A stretch of DNA of 64,000 bases from Fimbriiglobus ruber. Lineage in GTDB: Bacteria; Planctomycetota; Planctomycetia; Gemmatales; Gemmataceae. Below the pieces are notes generated by a model, which worked only from the letters and a program-made list of their open reading frames with translations, searched no databases and was not told the DNA's origin. Of this stretch, positions 1-8,775 are shown piece after piece (position 1 is the first letter of the stretch; every line of letters starts with the position of its first letter). The translations under genes were made by a program, and so were the position numbers. The DNA is taken from contig NZ_NIDE01000001.1 in the NCBI RefSeq assembly GCF_002197845.1, positions 62,001 through 126,000 on the forward strand, given 5' to 3'.

Positions 1-1288
1 CGGCGTCTACCCATTCGCCCAACTCGGCCTGCCCGCGTGCGTCGACGGACAGGGTCAACAGGCGGTCGGCTGGTCGCTTCGACACAGCCGCTGCAATGAC
101 ATCGGGCTGAGTCAAATTGCGAGGGTGCGTGAGTAGAATCACGTCGCGGGGTTCTGCCTCGTCGTCAAACCCCCAGAGGGCGCGGTCCAGAACGCTCGCT
201 GGGTGGGGTGTCAGATCGCTCGCCTCCAACAATTCCGCCAGCGACACCGCGTCGGTCGGGATCGTGCCGTTCGGGTCGACCGTCGAGCTAACGAACAACC
301 GGGCTACCCCGAACCGCTTCTCGTCCTTTCCCAACAACAACACGGCCGCGGCTGTTAACGCGAGTCGGACGCCGCCCCACGTCCGTACCCCCTGGTCGAG
401 AACAATGATTCGGTGGGGCTTCTGAGCCGAATGCGGTTCTTCGCGCTTGAAGTAGAGCAATTCGTGCTCCGCGAACCGGCGGACGAAATCGTCCGGATCG
501 AGAGCGAACTGACTGGGCAAGAGTCGGTCCGGATCGCCCCGCGTCGTGACGTCGGCGTATCCACCTTGCGGCACCGCGGCTGCCGTGCGGCGGGGCGGCA
601 ACGTCAGGGCGGCGTCGAGGGCTGCGGTGAGACAAGCCGCCCCGACCAGACGCGGTCGTCGGCGGGCCAGGGTGAGGAGTTCGGTGACGCGATCCGGAAG
701 GGATTCGAGTGGCCGGGCGATTTCCTTCCCGTCCAACGGCGCGCAGCCGAATTTGAACCAATGCACTAACGTGGTCGCGTCAAACTTGCGGAGGCGGAGC
801 GCGACCACACTCAGGTAGTCTGCCCAGGCGATCGGTGGCATTAACTCCGGGTCATGGATTTCGGCACGGCCGGTCCGTCGTCTTCGCGCCAGGGCCAGGG
901 TCACCTCATCAATGGCCGGACAAGCGGGTACGCCGGGCAGAGTCCCGCAAAGTTCCGCGATCAGTAATCCGGTGTTCCGACTGAGAGAAACGGCACGTTC
1001 CTTGGCAGCGGTCGTATACGCCCGGGAGAGGCGGACGAGCCCTTCCAACGTGGCCGGTAGTTCACTCGGATCGGATTTCATGATGTCGAACAACATCATC
1101 ACGAACGCGAACGGGGGCACCGGCGGACGGGAAAATACGCCGTTCAGAATCAGGACGATTTCTTCGGCCACGGCCAACGTCATTCCGTTCCGCGATTCGA
1201 CGGCATCGCCCCCGGCCGACCACCGCAGTGTGTCGCCGAATTCTTGAGGGATCGTCAGGTAAGCGTCGGCTCTCTGGTGGGGGTTCAC
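1..1288 (-). CDS. vWA-like protein of a MoxR-associated operon (3' end outside window)
   Basis: Open frame with no internal stop from a GTG at 1288 to the window edge; about 429 residues are visible and the C-terminus is missing. The GTG overlaps the TGA of the upstream gene (GTGA), implying translational coupling. Residues 1-290 match nothing I recognise. From about 293 there is a Rossmann-like vWA core: strand RIIVLDQG, a helix, then RDVILLTHPRN at about 381-391. The usual vWA metal site (DxSxS) is replaced by DQGVRTWG, so metal binding may be altered or lost. vWA proteins beside MoxR ATPases normally act as adaptors or substrates of the ATPase. The vWA assignment rests on fold pattern and context, not on a search. 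Confidence 0.72.
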   Translation of the reverse strand, partial: MNPHQRADAYLTIPQEFGDTLRWSAGGDAVESRNGMTLAVAEEIVLILNGVFSRPPVPPFAFVMMLFDIMKSDPSELPATLEGLVRLSRAYTTAAKERAVSLSRNTGLLIAELCGTLPGVPACPAIDEVTLALARRRRTGRAEIHDPELMPPIAWADYLSVVALRLRKFDATTLVHWFKFGCAPLDGKEIARPLESLPDRVTELLTLARRRPRLVGAACLTAALDAALTLPPRRTAAAVPQGGYADVTTRGDPDRLLPSQFALDPDDFVRRFAEHELLYFKREEPHSAQKPHRIIVLDQGVRTWGGVRLALTAAAVLLLGKDEKRFGVARLFVSSTVDPNGTIPTDAVSLAELLEASDLTPHPASVLDRALWGFDDEAEPRDVILLTHPRNLTQPDVIAAAVSKRPADRLLTLSVDARGQAELGEWVDA

Positions 1289-2037
1289 GGGTGGTCCGTC
1301 ATGTGTTCGTGTTCCCGAGAAGCCAGGCGCACGCCGGCCCGGCTCAGTGGGGCGAACGCCGCCCGCGGAATGACTTCGACACCTTCCTCATCGAGAAAGA
1401 CCAGTTCGTCAGAGGAGGTTCCTATGGCATCTCTCAGGAGATTCGACGGAAGATCCGGGTCGGGCCGGAAGCCAACGGGGCTATAGATTTCCGTACCCCA
1501 ATACCGAATCGCATGGTTGATGGAAGGGAGTCTGCTTCCGAGTAAGACGGCACGCGACCCCGACCGAGTTCCTTGAACCGCCGTCAGTTCGGCGGTTGTG
1601 GCCGTGTCAACCCACCTCATGAGGTCCATGATCCGGCAAGCCAGTGCCGTCGCTTGTTTCGGTCCACCTCCCCGAACGATCCGTAAAAGGACAGGCGGGG
1701 TCGACTGGGCCGCCGGGATGACGGGCACGATTCGTTCGAGGTGAACGAGATTCGCGACCGGGACGCCTTCTTCGGCCGGCGGTCCGGCGCTTGTCGGGAG
1801 GCGGTTCCCGAAGCGATACCATTGCCCGCCCCGTTGGGTGAAAAACTCTACGCTCGGAGCAGGCAACAGGCACCGCACCACGTCGGCGCGGCCGGCTGGC
1901 CACACGACCCAGGCCGCATCGCTATCGACGATAATCCTCACATCTGGACGATCCCTGACGGCCGCCAGGCTCGTCAGACGGCTGACCGGCAGACGCGCTG
2001 CCGAAACGGCCTCCCACGGGTCGTCGGCCGCGCTCAT
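1285..2037 (-). CDS. Uncharacterised protein of the MoxR-vWA operon
   Basis: About 250 residues. The ATG at 2037 overlaps the TGA of the MoxR gene (ATGA), so I prefer it over a longer upstream start. There is no signal peptide and no membrane segment, so it is probably cytosolic. The N-terminal part has mixed strand-rich sequence (VRIIVDSDAAWVVWPAG) and the C-terminal half carries a conserved-looking WGTEIYSPVGFRPDPDLP segment. I do not recognise the family. Its fixed position between a MoxR ATPase and a vWA-like protein suggests it is the third component of a MoxR-vWA system; that role is inferred from context only. Confidence 0.7.
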   Translation of the reverse strand: MSAADDPWEAVSAARLPVSRLTSLAAVRDRPDVRIIVDSDAAWVVWPAGRADVVRCLLPAPSVEFFTQRGGQWYRFGNRLPTSAGPPAEEGVPVANLVHLERIVPVIPAAQSTPPVLLRIVRGGGPKQATALACRIMDLMRWVDTATTAELTAVQGTRSGSRAVLLGSRLPSINHAIRYWGTEIYSPVGFRPDPDLPSNLLRDAIGTSSDELVFLDEEGVEVIPRAAFAPLSRAGVRLASREHEHMTDHP

Positions 2038-3167
2038 CCGAGTTTCTCCGTCAGGGTGGCGGCCCGGGTTGTGAGGTGAGCCCGGGCCGCGGAATCTCCG
2101 ACCCATGCGGCCCGGTCAGCCACACTTTGAACGCGCTCGCGCAACCGGGCCAGGTCGACGAGCTTCAATCCGGGCGTGAGTTCTTCGCCAATTTGTTCCA
2201 ACTCCCGGGCCAGTTCTTCCGGGTCGACCTGCTCCGGGAGGGCGGCCCGGGGGTGTGGGGCGTCGGCCGGCCCGGCATCGAGTATACCCGCCACGAGAGC
2301 CGCCAGCGGACCGATCTGCTCCGCGCGATCCCAGACGTACCGGAGTACCCAGAGGTCAGAAATGTTTGCCGCCGTCCGCCCGCACATCACCGCCGACGCC
2401 GCGACCAGTTTCAACACCTTGACCGCCCGGCGATCGGAAAGAGCCACCCCCATATCGCGGACCTTTGTGATTACGTCCGTATACACGTCAAGGACTCCGT
2501 CCAATTGAACGGCTTTCGTTTGCCGGCCGAGTTCGCGGAGGTCTTCGGCGGTTGGCGCGTCGGCAGACAGAACGTCCACAGTACCGTCCCGTTCGATCGC
2601 CCACCCGGCCGTGAGTAGGGCGGGCAGTTGAGGGCGGGGCAGGGGATCGACCCGGCACCGTAGCAGAAATCGGTCGTAGAGTGCCAGCAGCGCGTCGTCT
2701 TCCGGCAGATGGTTGGACGCGGCAAAGACACTCATCAGGGGCAATTCGTGTGTTTCCGCACCGCGGCGGTAGACGCGCTCATTCAGGACTGTGAGGAGGT
2801 TGTTGAGGATCGCGCTGTTGGCGTTAAACAGTTCGTCGAGAAAAGCGAACTCTGCCTCCGGCAACATGCCGGTCGTGACCGTTGCAACCACACCCTCGCG
2901 GAGTCGTACCAGATCGACGGGTCCGAAGATTTCGTTCGGCTCGGAAAACCGGGTGAGTAGGTATTCGAAGTAATGACACCGAACCGCTACTGCGAACCGC
3001 CGGACGAGCAGCGACTTGGCTGTACCGGGTGGGCCGAACAGAAAGAGGTGTTCGCCGGCTACGACCGCGAGGGCGATCAGGTCGACGACCTCGTCGCGAC
3101 CGACGAAGAGTGCTTTGAGCGGGTCGATCACCCGGCGGCGGAGCCGACCGGCGGGGCTGTCAGACAA
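2034..3167 (-). CDS. MoxR-family AAA+ ATPase
   Basis: A 377-residue ATPase starting at TTG 3167, overlapping the upstream gene by 8 bases. Walker A is GPPGTAKS (residues 45-52), Walker B FAFLDELF (107-114), sensor-1 SN (151-152), and an arginine-finger region DRFLLR lies near 165-170. The residues FGPVDLVRLREG and the NSAILNNLLTVLNER helix are typical of the RavA/MoxR branch, which works as hexameric chaperone-like remodellers of vWA partners. The C-terminal 120 residues form the expected helical lid and extra helices. It sits in the middle of a four-gene coupled operon and is clearly different from the second MoxR protein at 34784. Confidence 0.93.
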   Translation of the reverse strand: MSDSPAGRLRRRVIDPLKALFVGRDEVVDLIALAVVAGEHLFLFGPPGTAKSLLVRRFAVAVRCHYFEYLLTRFSEPNEIFGPVDLVRLREGVVATVTTGMLPEAEFAFLDELFNANSAILNNLLTVLNERVYRRGAETHELPLMSVFAASNHLPEDDALLALYDRFLLRCRVDPLPRPQLPALLTAGWAIERDGTVDVLSADAPTAEDLRELGRQTKAVQLDGVLDVYTDVITKVRDMGVALSDRRAVKVLKLVAASAVMCGRTAANISDLWVLRYVWDRAEQIGPLAALVAGILDAGPADAPHPRAALPEQVDPEELARELEQIGEELTPGLKLVDLARLRERVQSVADRAAWVGDSAARAHLTTRAATLTEKLG

Positions 3168-3804
3168 CGGAATTCTCCTTCAACGACACCGGTACAGGCT
3201 TTCCAAGTTCGTGGAAAACGCGATCGACCCATTCCCGCGCCGGCCCGGTGGCCGGCACCCACGTCGGTCGCCCCGTGCGGGCCAGGCGTTCGGCGTACAG
3301 TTGCTGTAGCCCCGGGTGGCCGCCGAACTCCAGTGGGGTGGTCGGCCCGTCGTCCAGGTCGGCCAACACGTCCGAGAGGGGCCAGCGGCGTAAAAGGCTG
3401 GTCAGTTCGAGAGTCAACGGGTGACCGGGATCTCTCGACCGGGCTCGGCGGTAAACGGCCGGCAGGAACCGGAAGCAAACGTCAGCGGAGAGATGGTCAG
3501 CGGGCGATTGAGGTTCGCTGCCACTCGCTAACGGCACGCCTGTTTTGTCCTCAAAAGTCACCATCCACCAACAGGCGCGGGCGAGTTTGACCGCGGCCTC
3601 AAGTGCCGACTCCGGGTCAAACGCGATCACCGGCCCGGCAACGTCCAAAGCCTGCTGCTCGAACGCGGCCCGAAGCAACTCGATGACGAACGGTCTGGAT
3701 CGGGGTGAAAGAACGGGCGGCGAGACTTGAACGGATTCTCCGTCGGTCAGCGCTCTCGTTAACCAATCGCAGAATGGATCTGAATGCGTCACGTTTGCAA
3801 GCAC
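3160..3804 (-). CDS. Uncharacterised first gene of the MoxR-vWA operon
   Basis: A 214-residue protein whose stop codon overlaps the start of the MoxR gene. The start is a GTG at 3804 without a convincing Shine-Dalgarno; an in-frame GTG at 3792 is an alternative. It has no signal peptide or membrane segment and appears largely helical, with Trp and Arg-rich segments (ACWWMVTFEDKTG, FLPAVYRRARSR). I do not recognise the family. A TACAAT-like minus-strand -10 box lies just upstream at 3836-3841, which would give a short leader. Function is unknown beyond its association with the MoxR ATPase. Confidence 0.7.
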   Translation of the reverse strand: MLANVTHSDPFCDWLTRALTDGESVQVSPPVLSPRSRPFVIELLRAAFEQQALDVAGPVIAFDPESALEAAVKLARACWWMVTFEDKTGVPLASGSEPQSPADHLSADVCFRFLPAVYRRARSRDPGHPLTLELTSLLRRWPLSDVLADLDDGPTTPLEFGGHPGLQQLYAERLARTGRPTWVPATGPAREWVDRVFHELGKPVPVSLKENSVV

Positions 3805-4235
3805 CGGGGGCGGACGGTAATGTTGACACCTTTAAATTGTATCGGGCAAACTGATACCAGACAGACACATCGGCTTCGGTCGAGGTTCGGCGGAATGTCA
3901 ATTGTTTCACTATAGCAGGAGCAGGACTACATAACCCCAGGTTATCGCCGGCTCAGATCCGGATGTCTTGTACCACGTCAAAGACGGCACAGCTTTTGCC
4001 AGGTCGGATCCGCCCGCTTCAAAAATATTACGCGACTGCAATGGCCGCCTCGAAAAAGAGAAGAAGATGGTCAAAAGCGAACGCACATTTCTGTGGAGTA
4101 AGACGTATTGCGCTTCGGTTACGCAAGGGTGGGCAGCGAATTGCTCAAGCCGGGTGAGTGATCGGCTTTGTTTTGACCATGCGAGTCAATTTGTTGTGCC
4201 CCAAACTTCGGCGATTGCAGTCCGAGGGGCGTTGT
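3805..4235. other. Intergenic region between divergent genes
   Basis: About 430 bases separating the leftward MoxR operon from the rightward membrane-protein gene, so it should hold both promoters. It is more AT-rich than its surroundings in places. I see a minus-strand TACAAT-like -10 at 3836-3841 but no paired -35 that I would defend. Short open frames here lack a ribosome-binding site and any recognisable protein pattern. No repeat or RNA gene was seen. Confidence 0.5.
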
Positions 4236-5762
4236 ATGAGCGTCGTTGACAATTCGCTCGTCGAGCAACCGACCGCGGGCACTGCCGAGCGCCATCTTTG
4301 GGGGCGGCTCATTGCCGTCGCGGCTTTTGCCCTCGGAGCCGTATTGCTGGTGTCATACGAGGCCAAGCAGGACGTCGCCATTCACGGCGACGCCTGGGAA
4401 TACTGGTATCAAGCGGAATCGTTGTGGCGGCACGCTTCGCCGGAGTTGCAGCCGGCCGATTATCAGGCGGTCAACGACGAGGCCCGGCGACTCGGCCTGA
4501 ATCCGGCCCCGACTGTGCCCTACGCGTATGCGACCGCACCCGACGGGCGGATGTACGGCGTTCACTTCTGGACTTACGCCTTGTCGGCCGCGGCGGTCCG
4601 ACCGTATCTGCTTTGGTCCGGTGCGAGTGAATTCAGCGCGCTGCGCCTGGTCAACACGGTATGGCTCCTGTTGGCTATCGGGGTCACGCTGTTCGCTTCG
4701 TCGGCTCCGATCGGGGAGCGACTGGCACTCGTCGGGTTGGCCGCGATCGGGCCGGCCGTCACGTATCTGAGTTGGACAGGCGCGGAAGAATTTAGCTGGG
4801 CGTTGGGGTTGATGGCGGTGGTCGCCTACCGCGACCGCCGGGAGGGGTGGGCCGGGGTCGCCGCCGGACTGGCCGCGACACAGAACCCGACGGCGGCGTT
4901 CATCGGGGCCGCGGCGGTCGTGGCGGCGGCGTGGGATCGGCGGTGGCGGGCTGCCGCCGCGGCGGCACTCGGGACCGCCGTTTCGCTGATCCCGATGGCA
5001 TTCTTCCAGTACCACTTTGGGAAGCCGAATCTCATCGCCGCCGAATTCGCCAGCGCGGACAACTTGTCGTGGGTCCGCACCTGGGGGTTTTTCGCGGATC
5101 TGAACCAGGGACTATTTCCTTACGTCCCCTTGTTGGCGGTCGGGACCGTGGTCGGGGCAGGTCGATTGGTGGTTAAACAGGACGCCCGCGGGCTCATCCT
5201 CGTTGGGGGGACCGCCGCCATGGCTCTCGCGACCCAGGTCCAACACAATTGGAACTCGGACTGCTTCGGGCTCCAACGATACCTTCTGTGGATGATCCCG
5301 GCCGCGGCGGCCATCACGGTCGGGGGGTTGGCCGGAACCCGCTGGCTCGGTCCCTTCGCGGGCGCGGCCGTCCTCGTCCACGCCACCATTTTCTGCTTGT
5401 TTAATCTGTACGAAGTGACTGCGTCGGGCTACCTCCGACACACGCCGGTCGCCGGGTGGGTTCTGGAGTATTACCCACGCGCGTATTGGATCGACCCCGA
5501 GGTGTTCGTCGAGCGAGAACTCGAACGTGACGACTGGCCACATACGCCCACGGATTTTCCGGTCGCCCACGTCCGTCCGGACGGAACGGTCAGCAAACTC
5601 TTACTGGACGCCCGGAGTGTCGATCGACTGACTGAGCGGTTCGAGGTCGACCCCGACTACGTTGTGTCGTTGCGGGTGACGGCTGCCCGCGAGCCCGGAT
5701 TATTTTACTCCCACCCGCCGCCCGCTGCCGTTCGCGTCAAGCCCGCCGATCGCGTTCGTTGA
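4236..5762 (+). CDS. Polytopic membrane protein, possible GT-C-type glycosyltransferase
   Basis: About 508 residues. I chose the ATG at 4236 because GAGGGG lies 8 bases upstream, whereas an upstream in-frame GTG at 4158 has no such site. One membrane helix starts near residue 25 (LIAVAAFALGAVLLV). It is followed by an extracytoplasmic loop with HGDAWEYWYQAESLW and then about nine more hydrophobic helices to residue 430. A soluble C-terminal tail ends the protein. An acidic first loop (GDAWEYW) after helix 1 and multiple helices fit GT-C/PMT-like glycosyltransferases, but the sequence is not close enough to name a family. It is monocistronic and converges on the sulfatase gene with only 4 bases between stops. 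Confidence 0.75.
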   Translation: MSVVDNSLVEQPTAGTAERHLWGRLIAVAAFALGAVLLVSYEAKQDVAIHGDAWEYWYQAESLWRHASPELQPADYQAVNDEARRLGLNPAPTVPYAYATAPDGRMYGVHFWTYALSAAAVRPYLLWSGASEFSALRLVNTVWLLLAIGVTLFASSAPIGERLALVGLAAIGPAVTYLSWTGAEEFSWALGLMAVVAYRDRREGWAGVAAGLAATQNPTAAFIGAAAVVAAAWDRRWRAAAAAALGTAVSLIPMAFFQYHFGKPNLIAAEFASADNLSWVRTWGFFADLNQGLFPYVPLLAVGTVVGAGRLVVKQDARGLILVGGTAAMALATQVQHNWNSDCFGLQRYLLWMIPAAAAITVGGLAGTRWLGPFAGAAVLVHATIFCLFNLYEVTASGYLRHTPVAGWVLEYYPRAYWIDPEVFVERELERDDWPHTPTDFPVAHVRPDGTVSKLLLDARSVDRLTERFEVDPDYVVSLRVTAAREPGLFYSHPPPAAVRVKPADRVR

Positions 5763-5766
5763 GACG

Positions 5767-7212
5767 CTAGCGTTGGGCTGCGACGGCCGCGTCCGTTCGC
5801 TTGCGCCAGGCGCGCATGGCCTCGAACGTTACCGGGGAAGCGGTCGCCGGGGCGAATTTCGACGGGTCCGGGTCGATATACAAGGCCCTATGCTTGGTCG
5901 TGTCGAACGCCGGGTTTGGTGACATGGTTTGTGCCCCGAGTCCGGTCCGCCAAGTCGCAAGCTTTGCCCGCAAAGTCTTCACGCGGTCTGGGTACTTGGC
6001 AGCCAAGTCGGTCGTTTCGCCCGGGTCAGTCGTGAGGTCGAATAGCTCTGCCGAGTCGTCCTCAGCCCATTCGATGAGCTTCCAATTCCCATCCCGGATC
6101 GCGCTGCCGGGCCGCCCGCCCTGATTGGTATAGTGGGGTTGGTGCCAATACAGTGACCGGGGCACCGGCACTTCACCCCCCGTCAATTGTCCGCCGAAAC
6201 TAACTCCGTCGAGGCCCGCGGGAACTTTTCGGCCAGCGATCTCCAACAGGGTTGGTAGCCAGTCCGCCGTCTGGACAGGGGTGCTAATCACCATCCCTGG
6301 TTTCACCGTCCCGGGCCAACGGACGATGAGCGGAACCCGCAGGCCGCCTTCGTAAAGAAAGCCTTTGCCGGCCCTCAATCGACCGTTGTGCGTGACCCGT
6401 TCGTGCTTCAGCTCGGGGACGTGGAGTCCGCCGTTGTCACTGGTGAAGATCACGATCGTTCGGTCCGCCACCCCGAGGTTATCCAGAGTCTGCAGGAGTT
6501 GGCCGACCGACGCATCGAGCGACTCGACGACGGCGGCGTAGGTCGGCTCGAACGCGGCCGCGTTCGTCTTCACCCGGTCCGGACGGGCGGTGTACGGAAT
6601 GTGCGGGGCGTTGTGAGCCAGGTAGACGAAGAAAGGCCGGTCTTTGTTCTTTTCAGCGAACGCGCCGGCTGCCGCGGTCAACCCGAACTCGCCTTTCCCG
6701 CCCTCGTCAACACTCGGCGTCGTATTCGCCTGGCCGGGATAAAACTCGTCAAACCCGTGGTCGGTCGGCAGGTGCCCCTTGCCACCGAGGTGCCATTTGC
6801 CGAAGCATCCGGTCGCGTAGCCAGCTTCTTTCAGCAATCCCGGAAGGGTTGCCGTGTTGGCCGGGAGGTGGGTCGCGATGGTCGGGTGAAGGAGTTTCTG
6901 GGAGGGGGCGTCGCCTCGGCCGGGGAGAAACGTCGTCAGGTGCAGGCGGGCCGGGGAGAGCCCGGTCATCAGGGCTGCTCGGGTCGGCGAGCAAATGCTC
7001 GCGGCGGCGTAAGCAGCAGTGAAACGCGCTCCGGCCGCGGCCAACTTGTCCAGATTCGGCGTCCGGTGGTCGGTCCGCCCGTCGCACGCGAGATCGAAGG
7101 CTCCGAGGTCGTCGGCCAGTATCAACACGATATTCGGTTGTTTGGGCGGAGCGGCAGTCGCAGTCGACGCGAGGAACAAGAACGCGACCAAGGAGAGGGG
7201 CAAGTGGCGCAT
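5767..7212 (-). CDS. Secreted sulfatase (arylsulfatase A-like, type I)
   Basis: About 481 residues starting at the ATG at 7212, which begins a signal peptide (MRHLPLSLVAFLFLASTATA). The mature protein opens with PNIVLILADDLG, where the paired Asp residues bind calcium. The motif CSPTRAALMTG (Cys about 74) is the sulfatase signature whose Cys is oxidised to formylglycine. Later motifs GKWHLGG and VIFTSDNGG complete the metal site. It hydrolyses a sulfate ester outside the cytoplasm. Planctomycetes carry many such enzymes for sulfated polysaccharides; the substrate cannot be read from the sequence. No sulfatase-maturating enzyme is nearby. Confidence 0.95.
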   Translation of the reverse strand: MRHLPLSLVAFLFLASTATAAPPKQPNIVLILADDLGAFDLACDGRTDHRTPNLDKLAAAGARFTAAYAAASICSPTRAALMTGLSPARLHLTTFLPGRGDAPSQKLLHPTIATHLPANTATLPGLLKEAGYATGCFGKWHLGGKGHLPTDHGFDEFYPGQANTTPSVDEGGKGEFGLTAAAGAFAEKNKDRPFFVYLAHNAPHIPYTARPDRVKTNAAAFEPTYAAVVESLDASVGQLLQTLDNLGVADRTIVIFTSDNGGLHVPELKHERVTHNGRLRAGKGFLYEGGLRVPLIVRWPGTVKPGMVISTPVQTADWLPTLLEIAGRKVPAGLDGVSFGGQLTGGEVPVPRSLYWHQPHYTNQGGRPGSAIRDGNWKLIEWAEDDSAELFDLTTDPGETTDLAAKYPDRVKTLRAKLATWRTGLGAQTMSPNPAFDTTKHRALYIDPDPSKFAPATASPVTFEAMRAWRKRTDAAVAAQR

Positions 7213-7252
7213 GATGTATTTCAAGGCCACTGGATTTGGTGGCCTGTTTCCC

Positions 7253-7286
7253 AAAAAACCAGAGCCGTCCCTGCTATCGCAGGGAC
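7253..7286 (-). terminator. Probable intrinsic terminator of the M16 peptidase operon
   Basis: On the minus strand, downstream of the M16 gene that ends at 7351, an 8-bp perfect stem (GTCCCTGC / GCAGGGAC, 7267-7286) with a TATC-type loop is followed about 8 bases later by a run of six T (7253-7258 on the plus strand as A6). The slightly long spacer lowers certainty. Confidence 0.55.
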
Positions 7287-7350
7287 GCACGATGGGCGAA
7301 GCTGACTAAACCTGACCGGTGAAACTCGTCACATCAAACTCGACAAACTG

Positions 7351-8583
7351 CTAGCCCAGCTTTGCCAATGGGCCGTAGCCGACGACGGTTGCCGCGTCGA
7401 TCGGGTACTTGTCGAGGTAGCTGCGGATCGCTGCGAGGTCCACGGCGTCGAACCGGGCCATTTCCTGATCGACGTCTGAGTATTCGTCGCAATAGATCCA
7501 CGACGCCGCGATCGACCGCAACCGGCCCATCGGTCGCTCGGCCCCGCGGACGATGCGCGACGCGACCTTGTTTTTCGCCTGCGTGAGTTCTTCCGCGGTG
7601 ATCCCGTCCCGCTGTACGTCGGCCAGGATTCGTTGAACGATCGCCAGGTTTTCCGCGCCTTGTTCCGGGTCGCACGAAAATGAAGTGGCGGTCATCCCGC
7701 ACCCCTGGCTGGTGTCGGTTCCGCACCCGGCCGACTCGACCAACCCCGGGTCGACGAGTTCCCAGTAAAGCCGGCTTCCCGTATCGTCGCCGACGGCCAT
7801 GGTCAACACGGACGCGGCGTAGCGGAGGGGCGATTCGGCGGGCGGCCCGGACGACAGGACCAACACGTTCTGTTGAGTCGTGTTCTCCTTGGCAATCGCG
7901 TGAACGCCGCCGGCTCCTACTGTTTCACGCAGGTGGTCGCGCCCGACCGTGCCCGTCGGCCAGTGTCCACAGGCGCCATCGATCAGTTTCACAAATGCGG
8001 GCCAGTCGAAATTCCCGGCCGCCGTGACGACGATGTTCGGCGCGACGTACCGGCGGTCGTAATAGGCCTTCATTTGGTCCCGCGTGAGCGCGGACACACT
8101 CTCCATCGACCCGAGGATGGTGTTGCCCAGCGGGTGGTCGGCGAAGTAAATCCGCTTGGCGTGGTCCCAGGCCATTGAGCCCGGCGCGTCTTCGTACATC
8201 TTGATTTCTTCGAGAATCACCTGCTTTTCGGTGTCGAAGTCTTCGGTCCGCAGGCTCGGCCGGAGGATGTCGGCGAGGATGTCGACCACTGCGGGCAGGA
8301 ACTCGGGGAGGACGGCCGCGTAGTAGACCGTGTTCTCCTCGCTGGTGTATGCGTTGTAGTTCGCCCCGATCCGGTCGAAGTCGAGGTTCACGTCGAGCGC
8401 CGACCGGCGGGGTGTGCCCTTGAACAACATGTGTTCGAGGAAGTGGGAGACCCCGGCCACGTCCGCCGACTCGTCGCGTGACCCGGTCTTAACGAAGAAC
8501 CCGACGGCCGCCGACCGGGCGGACGGGATCGTCTCGCCGATGATTTGGAGGCCGTTCAGAAGTCGGTGCGTATGAAAGGGCAT
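7351..8583 (-). CDS. M16 zinc metallopeptidase, catalytic subunit
   Basis: A 410-residue peptidase of the pitrilysin/processing-peptidase family. The inverted zinc motif HFLEH is at residues 47-51 (GVSHFLEHMLFKGT), with the third zinc ligand expected in EKQVILEEIKMYED. There is no signal peptide, so it is probably cytoplasmic unless exported another way. The 412-residue gene just upstream (8776-10014) encodes a paralogue without the zinc motif. The two probably form the usual active/inactive heterodimer seen for bacterial M16B pairs. They are separated by 192 bases that contain a large perfect hairpin. Confidence 0.95.
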   Translation of the reverse strand: MPFHTHRLLNGLQIIGETIPSARSAAVGFFVKTGSRDESADVAGVSHFLEHMLFKGTPRRSALDVNLDFDRIGANYNAYTSEENTVYYAAVLPEFLPAVVDILADILRPSLRTEDFDTEKQVILEEIKMYEDAPGSMAWDHAKRIYFADHPLGNTILGSMESVSALTRDQMKAYYDRRYVAPNIVVTAAGNFDWPAFVKLIDGACGHWPTGTVGRDHLRETVGAGGVHAIAKENTTQQNVLVLSSGPPAESPLRYAASVLTMAVGDDTGSRLYWELVDPGLVESAGCGTDTSQGCGMTATSFSCDPEQGAENLAIVQRILADVQRDGITAEELTQAKNKVASRIVRGAERPMGRLRSIAASWIYCDEYSDVDQEMARFDAVDLAAIRSYLDKYPIDAATVVGYGPLAKLG

Positions 8584-8667
8584 TGTGGTCCCGAAAGATA
8601 GCTACAGAGATTTCTAATCTGTACGAATGAAACGACTTTGTCCGGAGACACACTCCAAGTGGGGCGT

Positions 8668-8751
8668 GCGGGGGACGTGAGTCTCCTGATTCTGGGAAGT
8701 AACGAACTTTGTAAGACGATTTCCCAGAATCAGGAGACTCACGTCCCCCGC
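8668..8751. repeat. Perfect 31-bp inverted repeat between the two M16 genes
   Basis: The left arm 8668-8698 and the right arm 8721-8751 are exact reverse complements (arm begins GCGGGGGACGTGAGTCTCC), separated by a 22-base loop. This is much longer than a typical terminator stem and lacks a T-tract. It lies in the transcribed spacer of the peptidase pair. It could be a dispersed palindromic (REP/MITE-like) element or an RNA-processing hairpin. Confidence 0.9.
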
Positions 8752-8775
8752 TCGCCAGTACCGGCCGCCCGAATC

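Noticed and set aside
4158-4235. N-terminal extension of the membrane protein from GTG 4158
   Set aside because: No ribosome-binding site; the ATG at 4236 has GAGGGG at proper spacing and starts just ahead of the first membrane helix.
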